A stretch of 64,000 nucleotides of DNA from Stutzerimonas stutzeri (lineage in GTDB: Bacteria; Pseudomonadota; Gammaproteobacteria; Pseudomonadales; Pseudomonadaceae): the NCBI RefSeq assembly GCF_002909485.1, contig NZ_PPXG01000002.1, positions 372,001 through 436,000 on the forward strand, given 5' to 3'. The first letter of the stretch is position 1. Each line of letters opens with the position of its first letter. Both the position numbers and the translations under genes were made by a program. The notes below the pieces were generated by a model. It was not told the origin of the DNA. It did no database searches and worked only from the letters and a program-made list of their open reading frames with translations. Shown piece by piece: positions 1-8,550 of this stretch.

Positions 1-1938
1 GACGTGCAGATGCCGGGCATGGATGGCTTCGAGGTCGCGCGGCTGATGCGCGGCAGCCCGCACACCCGCTACACGCCGATCATTTTCGTTTCGGCAATCG
101 CTCACACTCGCGATTCAGTATTGCGCGGTTATGCCACCGGGGCGGTCGACTTCATTCTCAAGCCGTTTGACCCGCAGGTGCTCAAGCACAAGATCAACAC
201 GCTGCTGGCTCACGAGCACAATCGCCGCGACTTGCAGCTGCTCACTCAGCAGCTGGACAGCGCACGTGCGTTCAACGCCTCAGTGCTGAGCAATGCGGCC
301 GAGGGCATTCTGGTCGTGGGTGAAGACGGCTACATCAACTTCGCCAATCCAGCCATTGCCGGCATGCTGCACAGTCGCGTCGAGGATCTGCAGGGCACGC
401 CGCTGCTGTCGCATCTAGCGGCACCGGAGATGCCGACCAACTGGCAAGAGTCCGATTTCTATCGGTACTGGCGCAGCGGCTCGACCTATCGCCTGCACGA
501 GGCCCAGTTGCACACCGCCAACGGCACGCCGCTGCCGGTGGCCCTGTCCAGTTCGCCGCTGCCGCGCCAGCAGCGTTCGATGGTGGTTATCGCGCTGGAC
601 ATGTCGGTCGTGCGCAACCTGCACGTCCAGCTGGAAACCCAGGCAGTGACCGATTCGCTCACCGGCCTGCTGAACCGGCGTGGCTTTCATCAGGCGCTGG
701 AGTCATCGCTGGCGCGGGTCGATCGCAATGGCAAACGTATGGCCATTCTCTATATCGATCTGGACGGTTTCAAGCGCATCAACGACTCCCTTGGCCACGA
801 CGCCGGCGACGAGATTCTGTGCAAGGTGGCTCGCCTGCTGGAAACCTGCATGCGTCCATACGACATCATTGCGCGCATGGGGGGTGACGAGTTCACGGCG
901 TTGTTGGACTCTCTGGATCATCCGGAAGATGCGGCTCGGGTGGCCGAAAAGCTGATCGAACTGATCTCGGTGCGGCACAAGATCGATGGCACCGAAGTGA
1001 CCCTTGGCGCGAGCATCGGCATCGCGCATTTCCCTGATTGTGGTGTGAGCGTCGACCAGCTGCTGCGTTCGGCGGACATGGCGATGTACGAAGCCAAGCG
1101 GGCCGGACGTCGGCAGTACCGCTTTTTCTCGAACGACATGAACGAGCGTGCCCACGCGCGATTGATGATGGAGGAGAATCTGCGCAACGCCACCGAGCGC
1201 AACGACTTCGAGTTGCTCTACCAGCCGCAGGTAATGCTTGCCAGCGGCAAGCTCAGGGGCTTCGAAGGCCTGTTGCGCTGGCCGCAAGGCGACGCGAGTG
1301 AGAACGAGCCCGGCGTATTCATCCCGCTGCTGGAAGAGACTCGTCTTATCGAGCGGGTGGGCGACTGGGTGTTGCGTGAGGGGATGAATCAGTATTGCCG
1401 ATGGGAGTCATCGCCCGGCAGCGATCTGATTCTCAGCCTGAATGTTAGTCCTGTGCAGTTCAGTCGCGCCGGGCTGTTCGATTCGCTCCGCCGGCTGCTC
1501 GACGAGTATCAGCTCAATCCGGTGCAGCTTGAACTGGAAGTCACCGAAGGCACGCTTATGCAGGATCTGGATCGAAGCTGCGAGAAGCTTCGTCAGCTGC
1601 GCAAGCTGGGTGTGCGCGTGGCAATCGATGATTTCGGCACGGGTTATTCGTCATTGGCCTATCTGCGTCACTTCGAGCTGGATACGCTGAAGATCGACCG
1701 TCTGTTCATCGCCAACATGCTGGGCTCACCGCGCGATGCCGCGGTGGTCAGCACCATCATCGACCTTGGCCGCAACCTCGATCTGGAAGTGATAGCCGAG
1801 GGCGTAGAAACACTCGCTCAGCGCGATTGGTTGCTGGAAAACGGCTGTGATGTCATGCAGGGTTTTTTGGTATCGCCGGCAATGACAGCCGAGGAGGCGC
1901 GGGCCTTCTCTGCCCGGCCGACCTGGGATGCGGGCTGA
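1..1938 (+). CDS. Response regulator with PAS, GGDEF and EAL domains (5' truncated)
   Basis: This is a c-di-GMP turnover protein cut by the left edge; 645 residues are visible. The first visible codon is an Asp followed by VQMPGMDG, which is the usual position of the phospho-accepting Asp of a receiver domain, so about 50 residues are missing. The order is partial receiver (about 1-70, with the conserved Lys in LKPFDP), a PAS-like segment (about 85-200), GGDEF (about 207-370) and EAL (about 380-640). The cyclase motif GGDEF is at 294-298, with an inhibitory-site RPYD at 285-288 exactly five residues before it. The phosphodiesterase signature reads EGLLR (422-426) rather than EALLR, and DDFGTGYSS and AEGVET are intact. 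Both active sites look competent. The gene converges on the acyltransferase gene, with only five bases between their stop codons. Confidence 0.93.
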   Translation, partial: DVQMPGMDGFEVARLMRGSPHTRYTPIIFVSAIAHTRDSVLRGYATGAVDFILKPFDPQVLKHKINTLLAHEHNRRDLQLLTQQLDSARAFNASVLSNAAEGILVVGEDGYINFANPAIAGMLHSRVEDLQGTPLLSHLAAPEMPTNWQESDFYRYWRSGSTYRLHEAQLHTANGTPLPVALSSSPLPRQQRSMVVIALDMSVVRNLHVQLETQAVTDSLTGLLNRRGFHQALESSLARVDRNGKRMAILYIDLDGFKRINDSLGHDAGDEILCKVARLLETCMRPYDIIARMGGDEFTALLDSLDHPEDAARVAEKLIELISVRHKIDGTEVTLGASIGIAHFPDCGVSVDQLLRSADMAMYEAKRAGRRQYRFFSNDMNERAHARLMMEENLRNATERNDFELLYQPQVMLASGKLRGFEGLLRWPQGDASENEPGVFIPLLEETRLIERVGDWVLREGMNQYCRWESSPGSDLILSLNVSPVQFSRAGLFDSLRRLLDEYQLNPVQLELEVTEGTLMQDLDRSCEKLRQLRKLGVRVAIDDFGTGYSSLAYLRHFELDTLKIDRLFIANMLGSPRDAAVVSTIIDLGRNLDLEVIAEGVETLAQRDWLLENGCDVMQGFLVSPAMTAEEARAFSARPTWDAG

Positions 1939-1943
1939 GGGGG

Positions 1944-2861
1944 CTAGGATGCCCGGCGCTGCACTGGAAACCTCTCGTGCAGCTGCCCCAGCTTTGCATC
2001 CTTGTCGACCCACAGTCCGTTGACCCACTGCTGAAACGCCAGCCTATACGCTTCGTCCTGGTCATAGTTGTGCCCGAGAAACTCGGCGGGAATTGGTTGG
2101 GCCTCGATACGCATCACCACGTGGTGAATATTGCCGGTGAGTAGATCCCAGAAACTGGGACGGCCGTCCGGGTAATGGATGGTGATGTTGATCAGCGCCG
2201 TAAGCTGTTCACCCATGGCATCGATCACGAAGGCGATACCGCCCGCTCTGGGCTTGAGCAACAGCGGATAAGGCGAGGCCTGCTCGGTGTGTTTGTCCTC
2301 GGTGAAGCGTGTGCCTTCGAGGAAATTGAATACCGATACCGGGTTGGTTCGATAGCGCTCGCAAGCCCTGCGCGTGGTCGCCAAGTCCTCGCCGCGCTTT
2401 TCCGGATATTTGGCCAGATATTCCTTGCTGAAGCGCTTCATGAACGGGAACTCCAGCGCCCACCAGCACAGACCAATGACCGGAACCCAGATCAGCTCCT
2501 GCTTGAGAAAGAACTTGAGAATCGGCATGCGCCGGTTGAGCTGGTACTGCAGTACCAGGATGTCCGCCCAGCTCTGGTGATTGCTGGTGACCAGATAGGA
2601 GTGGTGCATGTCCACCTGTTCAAGCCCCTGAACGTCCCAGCGAATCGGGTGCACCAGATCCATCCAGAAGCTGTTCACCGCTATCCAGGACTCGGCGATC
2701 CAATGCATGCCGAAACGTAGGCCGCGTTGTATGGCCGGGATGGGGAGCAGTAGCTTCAATAGCGAAAGAGCGAAAAGGGGCCAGCACCAGAACAGGGTAT
2801 TGAGCGCCAGAAACAGTGCGGCGAGGATGCCGCGCACGGGCGCAGGAAGGAAGCTCAGCAT
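1944..2861 (-). CDS. YihG-like lysophospholipid acyltransferase (PlsC family)
   Basis: This is a membrane-associated acyltransferase of the PlsC/LPLAT family, expected to transfer an acyl chain from acyl-ACP or acyl-CoA to a lysophospholipid. The catalytic HX4D motif is visible as NHQSWAD, and the second motif as FLEGTRFTEDKH. Hydrophobic segments lie at the N-terminus. At 305 residues it is longer than PlsC itself (about 250) and near the length of E. coli YihG. I chose the ATG at 2861 because the protein then begins MLSFLPAPV, and GAGAA lies just upstream; an in-frame upstream extension to 2924 shows no better signal. The exact acyl acceptor cannot be read from sequence. Confidence 0.85.
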   Translation of the reverse strand: MLSFLPAPVRGILAALFLALNTLFWCWPLFALSLLKLLLPIPAIQRGLRFGMHWIAESWIAVNSFWMDLVHPIRWDVQGLEQVDMHHSYLVTSNHQSWADILVLQYQLNRRMPILKFFLKQELIWVPVIGLCWWALEFPFMKRFSKEYLAKYPEKRGEDLATTRRACERYRTNPVSVFNFLEGTRFTEDKHTEQASPYPLLLKPRAGGIAFVIDAMGEQLTALINITIHYPDGRPSFWDLLTGNIHHVVMRIEAQPIPAEFLGHNYDQDEAYRLAFQQWVNGLWVDKDAKLGQLHERFPVQRRAS

Positions 2862-2990
2862 GGTTTTCTCGTCGATACGGCTGATTCGAGGCGCCAAGAG
2901 TAGCGATTGCGCGCGAAACTGCAACCATCGAGAGAGTTTGAAGGCTGGCGCCGCCGTCGGAAAGCGGGCGGCGTCAGCTTCAGTAGCCGA

Positions 2991-5087
2991 TCAGGCCTGC
3001 TGGTTGGCGGCCTGTAGTGCGGTCAGCGCGATGGTAAAGACGATGTCGTCCACCAGCGCACCGCGGGACAGGTCGTTCACCGGCTTAGCCAGGCCTTGCA
3101 GCATCGGGCCGACGCTGAGGCAGTTGGCGTTACGCTGCACGGCCTTGTAGGTGGTGTTGCCGGTGTTCAGGTCGGGGAAGATGAACACGGTGGCCTGGCC
3201 GGCCACCTTGCTGTTCGGTGCCTTCTGCTTGCCGACGCTGAGCACGGAGGCGGCGTCATACTGCAGCGGACCATCGATCGGCAGCTCAGGCGCGCGCTCC
3301 TGGGCAATGCGCGTGGCTTCGGCGACTTTCTCTACTTCAGCACCGCTGCCGGAGCTGCCGGTGGAGTAGCTGATCATCGCGACACGTGGACTCACGCCTA
3401 ATGCCACAGCGGATTCGGCACTTTGCAGGGCGATTTCGGCCAGCTCGGTGGCGCTTGGGTTGGGGTTCACTGCGCAGTCGCCATAGACCAGCACCTGATC
3501 GGGTAGCAGCATGAAGAACACCGATGAAACCAGGCTGTAGCCCGGTGCGGTCTTGATCAGCTGCAGAGCAGGGCGGATGGTGTTGGCGGTGGTGTGCACG
3601 GCGCCGGAAACCAGGCCGTCGACTTCGTCCAGGGCCAGCATCATGGTGCCCAGAACCACGGTGTCCTTCAGCTGCTCGCGCGCATCATCCGGGGTGAGGC
3701 CTTTGGCTTTGCGCATGTCGCACATCGGTTCGACGTAGCGATTGGCAATGCTGTCCGGATCGAGAATCTCCAGGCTGGCCGGCAGCGTGATGCCCTGCTC
3801 ACGGGCCACCTGCTGGACCTCCTCCGGCTTGGCCAGCAGCACACAGCGGGCGATGCCACGCTCCTGGCAGATGGCGGCGGCACGGATGGTGCGCGGCTCG
3901 TTGCCTTCGGGCAGCACGATACGCTTGTTGGCATCCTGGGCGCGCTTGACCAACTGGTAGCGGAACGCTGCAGGAGACATGCGCAGCTCGCCGCGCGGCA
4001 CGCTGTAGCGAGTGTGCAGAAACTCAGGGTGCAGGTGCTTGGCGATGAAGTCGGTCACACGGGTGGCGCGCTCGATGTCGTCCGACGGAGTCTCCTTGTT
4101 CAGGCCGAACAGGTTGTTGGCCGTGTCATAGGAGTTGGTCTGGACCGTCATCACCGGCAGGCCACCATCGAGCGCTGCCTTGCACAGTTCAAGAATGCGT
4201 GGGTCCGGCGTGAAGTCGCTGCACAGCAGCAGGCCGGCGAGCTTTTCACCATTGAGTGAGGCCAGGCTGGCGGCAAGGATGATGTCGTCGCGATCACCTG
4301 GAGTGACGACCAGAACACCGGACCGCAGCAGCTGTACGGTGTTTGGCACTGCGCGTGCACACAGTACGATCTTGTTCACGCGACGCTGGTCGGCTTCGCC
4401 AGCGTTCAATACCTGTGCGCCCAATAGTTCGGCGATATCACGGGTGCGCAATGCATTGAGCTCTTCAGAGAACGGAATCGCTCCGAGCAGCTGGAAGTCT
4501 GCGCTGCCCAGTAGCGGCAGATGCTGCTTGAGGCTATCGAGGTATGCCGGCAGGCCTTCTTCGGTCTTGACCTTGTTGAGGATGATGCCGAGCACCTTGG
4601 GATCTTTGGCGCCCCCGTACAGCTGGGCCTGGATTTCGATGCGTTCGGCCAGACGCTTGAGGCTGTCGCCGCCCTGCGCTGCGATCAGGATGACCTCAGC
4701 GTCCAGGCTCTTGGCCAGCTGAGTGTTGATGCGTTGGGTGTAGTTGGACTCGCGGGTGGGCACCATGCCCTCGACGATGACTACATCCTTGCCGACGGCG
4801 ACCTGTTGATAGCGGCTGATTACGTCCTCGAGCAGCAGATCGATCTCGCCGTCGGCGAGCTGACGCTCAACCTGCTCCAGCGGCAGCGGCTCGGGAGAGG
4901 CCAGGTTCAACGTGCGCTCGACCAGAATGCAGGAGCGCTCGCGGCCTTGGTCGACGGGGAAGGGCTGGGCGATAGGCTTGAAGAAGCCAACTTTCAGTCC
5001 TGCGTTTTCAAGTGCGCGAATCAGACCAAGACTGATGGAGTTGAGGCCGCCGCCGAAACCGGTAGGGGCGAGGAAGATTGTGTGCAT
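2991..5087 (-). CDS. pta: Phosphate acetyltransferase
   Basis: The enzyme interconverts acetyl-CoA and acetyl phosphate in the cytoplasm, and with AckA forms the reversible acetate pathway. The 698-residue product is the long bacterial form: an N-terminal DRTGG/P-loop-like domain starting MHTIFLAPTGFGGG, then a C-terminal PTA_PTB catalytic domain (about 370-698) containing VLPEGNEPRT and SYSTGSSGSG. AAGGAG lies six bases before the ATG. It follows ackA on the same strand, with about 150 bases and a long hairpin between them. Acetyl phosphate also donates phosphate to some response regulators, so the pathway can feed signalling. Confidence 0.97.
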   Translation of the reverse strand: MHTIFLAPTGFGGGLNSISLGLIRALENAGLKVGFFKPIAQPFPVDQGRERSCILVERTLNLASPEPLPLEQVERQLADGEIDLLLEDVISRYQQVAVGKDVVIVEGMVPTRESNYTQRINTQLAKSLDAEVILIAAQGGDSLKRLAERIEIQAQLYGGAKDPKVLGIILNKVKTEEGLPAYLDSLKQHLPLLGSADFQLLGAIPFSEELNALRTRDIAELLGAQVLNAGEADQRRVNKIVLCARAVPNTVQLLRSGVLVVTPGDRDDIILAASLASLNGEKLAGLLLCSDFTPDPRILELCKAALDGGLPVMTVQTNSYDTANNLFGLNKETPSDDIERATRVTDFIAKHLHPEFLHTRYSVPRGELRMSPAAFRYQLVKRAQDANKRIVLPEGNEPRTIRAAAICQERGIARCVLLAKPEEVQQVAREQGITLPASLEILDPDSIANRYVEPMCDMRKAKGLTPDDAREQLKDTVVLGTMMLALDEVDGLVSGAVHTTANTIRPALQLIKTAPGYSLVSSVFFMLLPDQVLVYGDCAVNPNPSATELAEIALQSAESAVALGVSPRVAMISYSTGSSGSGAEVEKVAEATRIAQERAPELPIDGPLQYDAASVLSVGKQKAPNSKVAGQATVFIFPDLNTGNTTYKAVQRNANCLSVGPMLQGLAKPVNDLSRGALVDDIVFTIALTALQAANQQA

Positions 5088-5192
5088 GGCATCTCCTTGA
5101 GGACAGGGTGCTCGGGTAACGGTGCAGGGCGCCGGCTAGGCTAGGGCACTTGTGCCTGGGCGGAAACTGCCTGATTGCCGCGGCGCTCATAT

Positions 5193-5230
5193 GCAGAGAC
5201 CCGACGGCCTGGGCGCTGTCGGGTCTCTGC
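5193..5230 (-). terminator. Perfect 13-bp hairpin in the ackA-pta gap
   Basis: An inverted repeat with two perfect 13-base arms (5193-5205 and 5218-5230, GCAGAGACCCGAC and its complement) surrounds a 12-base loop, ten bases after the ackA stop. No U-tract follows it on the minus strand, so it may be a weak or factor-dependent terminator, or a processing hairpin that sets ackA above pta. Confidence 0.5.
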
Positions 5231-5241
5231 GTGACTCTGCG

Positions 5242-6429
5242 TCAGGCGTCCAGCAGAGCCAGCGTATCGAGGGCGATTTGGCGCTCCTCGTTGGTGGGAA
5301 CCACCATGATGCGCGGGCTGCCCTCGGCCTGGATTTCGCCAGCGACACCGCGGGTGCAGCGGGCATTGGCTTCGGCATCGAGCTTGAAGCCGAACAGCTT
5401 GAGATGCTCCAGGGTCCGCTCGCGCACGGCAGAGGAGTTCTCGCCGATACCACCGGTGAATACCAGGCCGTCGAGCTGTGGCAGGGCACAGGACATGGCG
5501 GATAGCGACTTGGCCAGGCGGTAGCAGAACACTTCAAAGGCCAGTACGGCACCCGGATGGCCCGCCTGCCGAGCTTCAGCCAGGGTGCGCATGTCGTTGG
5601 AAAGGCCGGAAAGGCCCTTCAGGCCGCTTTCCTTGTTCAGCATGTTGTCGATCTTGGGCAAATCCCAGCCCAGGGTCTTGTTCAGGAAATTGTGCAGGCT
5701 CGGGTCGACATCGCCACTGCGGGTACCCATCACCAGACCTTCGAGCGGGGTCAGCCCCATGCTGGTGTCGCGGCTTTCGCCGTTGACCACTGCACAGGTG
5801 GAGCAGCCGTTGCCCAAATGAGCAACCAGCCAGCTGCTGCTTTCAGGCGCAACGCCGGCCAGCTCGGCAGCGCGGTTGCTGACGTAGCGGTGGCTGGTGC
5901 CGTGGAAACCGTAGCGACGCACACCGTGCTCCTTATAGAGCACTTCCGGTAATGCGTAGCGGTACGCGTGCTCGGGCATGGTCTGGTGAAAGGCGGTATC
6001 GAACACGCCCACCTGCGGCAGCTCCGGAAACAGGTTGATCGCAGCATGGATGCCGCTGAGGTTCGCCGGGTTGTGCAGTGGTGCCAGCTGAATGTTGGCC
6101 TCGATGCCGGCCAGGGTTTCGTCATTGAGCAGCGAGGATGCGAAGAACTTTTCGCCACCATGCACTACACGGTGACCGATGCCATCCAGATGGCCGCCCG
6201 CGGCTTCTTCCACTCGGGGGAGTATCTGGGCGAGAGCAGCTTGATGATCGGCGTCGGGAACCTTGACGCTTTCCTTGCCTGCGGCGCTTTCGAAGTGGAT
6301 GACGGCCTCAGGGCTGCCAATGCACTCGGCCAGGCCTTGCAGCGGGAAAGTCGATTGCGCTTCGTTGACCAGAGCGAACTTGATCGACGAGCTGCCACAG
6401 TTAATCACCAGGATGTTACGAGCCGACAT
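5242..6429 (-). CDS. ackA: Acetate kinase
   Basis: The enzyme transfers phosphate between acetyl phosphate and ADP/ATP, making ATP during acetate overflow or activating acetate in the reverse direction. The ATG at 6429 gives 395 residues beginning [20 protein letters not shown], the standard first signature of the family; HLGNGCST and FTGGIGENS are further ASKHA-fold nucleotide and substrate motifs. CCAAGGAGCACC gives a strong ribosome site. A longer upstream reading to 6498 adds residues not found in the family. It is the first gene of ackA-pta and is divergent from slyD. Confidence 0.97.
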   Translation of the reverse strand: MSARNILVINCGSSSIKFALVNEAQSTFPLQGLAECIGSPEAVIHFESAAGKESVKVPDADHQAALAQILPRVEEAAGGHLDGIGHRVVHGGEKFFASSLLNDETLAGIEANIQLAPLHNPANLSGIHAAINLFPELPQVGVFDTAFHQTMPEHAYRYALPEVLYKEHGVRRYGFHGTSHRYVSNRAAELAGVAPESSSWLVAHLGNGCSTCAVVNGESRDTSMGLTPLEGLVMGTRSGDVDPSLHNFLNKTLGWDLPKIDNMLNKESGLKGLSGLSNDMRTLAEARQAGHPGAVLAFEVFCYRLAKSLSAMSCALPQLDGLVFTGGIGENSSAVRERTLEHLKLFGFKLDAEANARCTRGVAGEIQAEGSPRIMVVPTNEERQIALDTLALLDA

Positions 6430-6667
6430 CGGTGCTCCTTGGTTCTCTAATGTTATTGAAATGGGTGCCAAAGATACTTTTCGCCGATTCTTGCACATCG
6501 GCCGTCAAAACGATGCCATCCAAAGGTTGTAGTCACATATTCGATGGCACTACATCGTGGCCCACGGCGACCGGCGGCATGGGTCCGTTTATCCAAGGCC
6601 GGTTCGCATTCGGCGCGGTGGATGGTTAAACTTCGATATCCATTCTCTAAAGCAAAGGTTCGACTCC

Positions 6668-7153
6668 ATGCTGATTGCCGCTAACAAGGCTGTCTCCATC
6701 GACTACACACTCACCAACGACGCCGGTGAGGTGATCGACAGCTCGGCCGGCGGCGCGCCGCTGGTCTACCTGCACGGTGCAGGCAACATCATCCCTGGTC
6801 TGGAAAAAGCGCTTGAGGGCAAGCAGGGCGGTGACCAGCTTCAGGTTTCCATCGAGCCTCAGGACGCCTACGGCGAGTACAGTGCCGAGCTGGTTGCCAC
6901 GCTGAACCGTGCGATGTTCGAAGGCGTCGACGAGCTGGAAGTGGGCATGCAGTTCCACGCTTCCGGTCCTGATGGCGGCATGCAGATCGTCACCATTCGC
7001 GACGTGGAAGGCGACGACGTGATCGTCGACGGCAACCACCCGCTGGCCGGTCAGCGTCTGAACTTCGACGTCAAGGTCGTCAGCGTGCGTGAAGCCAGCG
7101 AAGAGGAAGTCGCTCACGGCCACGTGCACGGCGAAGGTGGTCATCACCACTGA
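6668..7153 (+). CDS. slyD: FKBP-type peptidyl-prolyl isomerase SlyD
   Basis: This is a cytoplasmic prolyl isomerase and chaperone that also binds metals and can supply nickel to hydrogenase or urease maturation. The 161-residue protein starts MLIAANKAVSIDYTL, and its FKBP half is interrupted by the insert-in-flap chaperone domain, where GEYSAELVATLNR lies. It ends in a short His-rich tail (HGHVHGEGGHHH), the family's metal-binding feature, shorter than in E. coli. The ATG at 6668 was preferred over an upstream extension to 6557 because homology begins there; the ribosome site (AAAGG) is modest. A strong terminator follows. Confidence 0.95.
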   Translation: MLIAANKAVSIDYTLTNDAGEVIDSSAGGAPLVYLHGAGNIIPGLEKALEGKQGGDQLQVSIEPQDAYGEYSAELVATLNRAMFEGVDELEVGMQFHASGPDGGMQIVTIRDVEGDDVIVDGNHPLAGQRLNFDVKVVSVREASEEEVAHGHVHGEGGHHH

Positions 7154-7221
7154 TATCGATCGCCAGGCAGGCGTTCGCCCGCACGGTGGCTGGAAGGCTA
7201 CCGTGTTGAAAGCAAGAAGAG

Positions 7222-7250
7222 CGCTCCGGTCGTTTGCCGGGGCGTTTTTT
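7222..7250 (+). terminator. Intrinsic terminator after slyD
   Basis: An 8-bp GC-rich stem (CGCTCCGG with CCGGGGCG, one G-U pair) is followed directly by six T residues. It separates slyD from the glutathione peroxidase gene 17 bases downstream. Confidence 0.85.
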
Positions 7251-7266
7251 CGTTAGGAGAGATTTC

Positions 7267-7749
7267 ATGAGCGCATTCCATCAATTGGTTTTGCCAGGTC
7301 TGGGCGGCGAGGAATTGCCGCTGGCGCAGTTCGGCGATCAGATCACGCTGGTGGTCAATGTCGCTTCGCAATGCGGTCTGACCCCGCAGTACGCTGGGCT
7401 TGAGCGCCTTCAGCAGCAGTACGGCTCCCGCGGCTTCAGCGTGCTCGCCGTGCCGTGCAATCAGTTCGCTGCGCAGGAGCCGGGCAGCGACGATGAGATC
7501 CGCTCGTTCTGTATCCTCAACTATGGCGTCAGCTTTCCTCTGAGTGGCAAGCTCGAGGTCAACGGTCCTCAGCGTCACCCGTTGTATCGGCTGCTTGCGG
7601 GCGAAGGTGCTGATTTTCCAGGGGACATCACCTGGAACTTCGAGAAATTTCTAGTCGGCAAGGATGGCCGTGTGCTGGCTCGTTTTTCACCGCGCACCGC
7701 ACCTGACGACGCCGCCCTCATTCAGGCGATCGAAAGCGCCTTGGCCTGA
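7267..7749 (+). CDS. Glutathione peroxidase family protein (Cys type)
   Basis: This is a thiol peroxidase that reduces hydroperoxides; bacterial Cys-type members often use thioredoxin rather than glutathione. The 160-residue protein has the peroxidatic Cys36 in NVASQCGLTPQY, the second conserved motif AVPCNQFAAQEPG, and the Trp in TWNFEKFLV, so the catalytic set is complete. The start at 7267 has TTAGGAGAG upstream. It sits between slyD and a regulator/Old Yellow Enzyme pair, consistent with an oxidative or electrophile stress neighbourhood. Confidence 0.93.
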   Translation: MSAFHQLVLPGLGGEELPLAQFGDQITLVVNVASQCGLTPQYAGLERLQQQYGSRGFSVLAVPCNQFAAQEPGSDDEIRSFCILNYGVSFPLSGKLEVNGPQRHPLYRLLAGEGADFPGDITWNFEKFLVGKDGRVLARFSPRTAPDDAALIQAIESALA

Positions 7750-7760
7750 TCCGCACTACC

Positions 7761-7780
7761 GCGACCGCAGATGCGGTCGC
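7761..7780 (+). terminator. Hairpin after the glutathione peroxidase gene
   Basis: GCGACCGCA and TGCGGTCGC form a tight inverted repeat 11 bases past the stop codon. It is followed by ATCTCTTGC with few T residues, so termination may be inefficient. Confidence 0.4.
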
Positions 7781-7869
7781 ATCTCTTGCTCCTTCGCGTA
7801 AACCTTCTGCCCATCGTCGCCATGGTTGCCAATGGATAAGCGAGATGGATGATGCTGTGCCGGTGAGAC

Positions 7870-7877
7870 GACCGGTC
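7870..7877. promoter_or_regulatory. Possible operator palindrome before the TetR-family gene
   Basis: The perfect palindrome GACCGGTC lies 13 bases before the regulator ATG, and a wider CCGGT-N6-ACCGG repeat overlaps it. TetR-family repressors commonly bind such sites and repress their own operon. This is inference from position and symmetry only. Confidence 0.3.
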
Positions 7878-7890
7878 ATATCCTCCTGGC

Positions 7891-8550
7891 ATGACCAATC
7901 CTGCACGCCACGACAAGCGCGATCTGATCCTGTCCAAAGGCGCCCTGGTAATGACCCGCCGCGGCTACCACGGCACCGGCGTTCAGGAGATCGTTCAGGC
8001 GGCCGGTATCCCCAAAGGCTCCTTCTACCACTACTTCGCCAGCAAAGAAGATTTTGCCCTGCAGGCGCTGGACTACATCTACGCGCCTCGGCTGGAGCGC
8101 TATCAGGCTGCGCTGAGCAACTGCGCAATCGGACCGCGGCAACGTGTGCTCGACTATTACGCCTATCTCGTTGCGCACTTCGCCCGGAAAGAAAAGCCCG
8201 AATACCACTGCTTCATCGGCAGTTTGAGTTTCGAGATGGCCGAGCTGTGCCCAGCCATCGCGGGCCGGCTCAGCGAGATACTGGCGCAATCCGTCGAGTT
8301 GCTCGCTGCTTGCCTGGAGCAAGCGCGCAGCGCTGGTGAGATCGCCTCCTGCTGCGATTGCCCGACGCTGGCGCAATTCATAAGCGATGCCTGGGAGGGT
8401 GCCCTGCTGCGCATGAAAGTGCGTGGCAGCATCGCCCCGCTGCAGGTGTTTTTCCAGCAGCTCGAACGCCTGTTGGCGCCGGCTGCAATAATTTCACCGG
8501 GGCGTAAGCGCCCGGTTGCCTTGACCAATGCCACAGGAGTCGATCGATGA
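7891..8550 (+). CDS. TetR-family regulator, NemR-like
   Basis: This is a DNA-binding repressor of 219 residues. The N-terminal helix-turn-helix is typical of TetR (GVQEIVQAAGIPKGSFYHYF at 30-49). The ligand domain has Cys107 and Cys120 in YHCFIGSLSFEMAELCP. By eye this aligns with the region of E. coli NemR around its redox-sensing Cys106. The gene overlaps the following Old Yellow Enzyme by four bases, the same regulator-enzyme pairing as nemRA. I infer that it senses electrophiles such as aldehydes, quinones or hypochlorite. No clear Shine-Dalgarno precedes the ATG, which sits 13 bases after a palindrome. Confidence 0.85.
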   Translation: MTNPARHDKRDLILSKGALVMTRRGYHGTGVQEIVQAAGIPKGSFYHYFASKEDFALQALDYIYAPRLERYQAALSNCAIGPRQRVLDYYAYLVAHFARKEKPEYHCFIGSLSFEMAELCPAIAGRLSEILAQSVELLAACLEQARSAGEIASCCDCPTLAQFISDAWEGALLRMKVRGSIAPLQVFFQQLERLLAPAAIISPGRKRPVALTNATGVDR

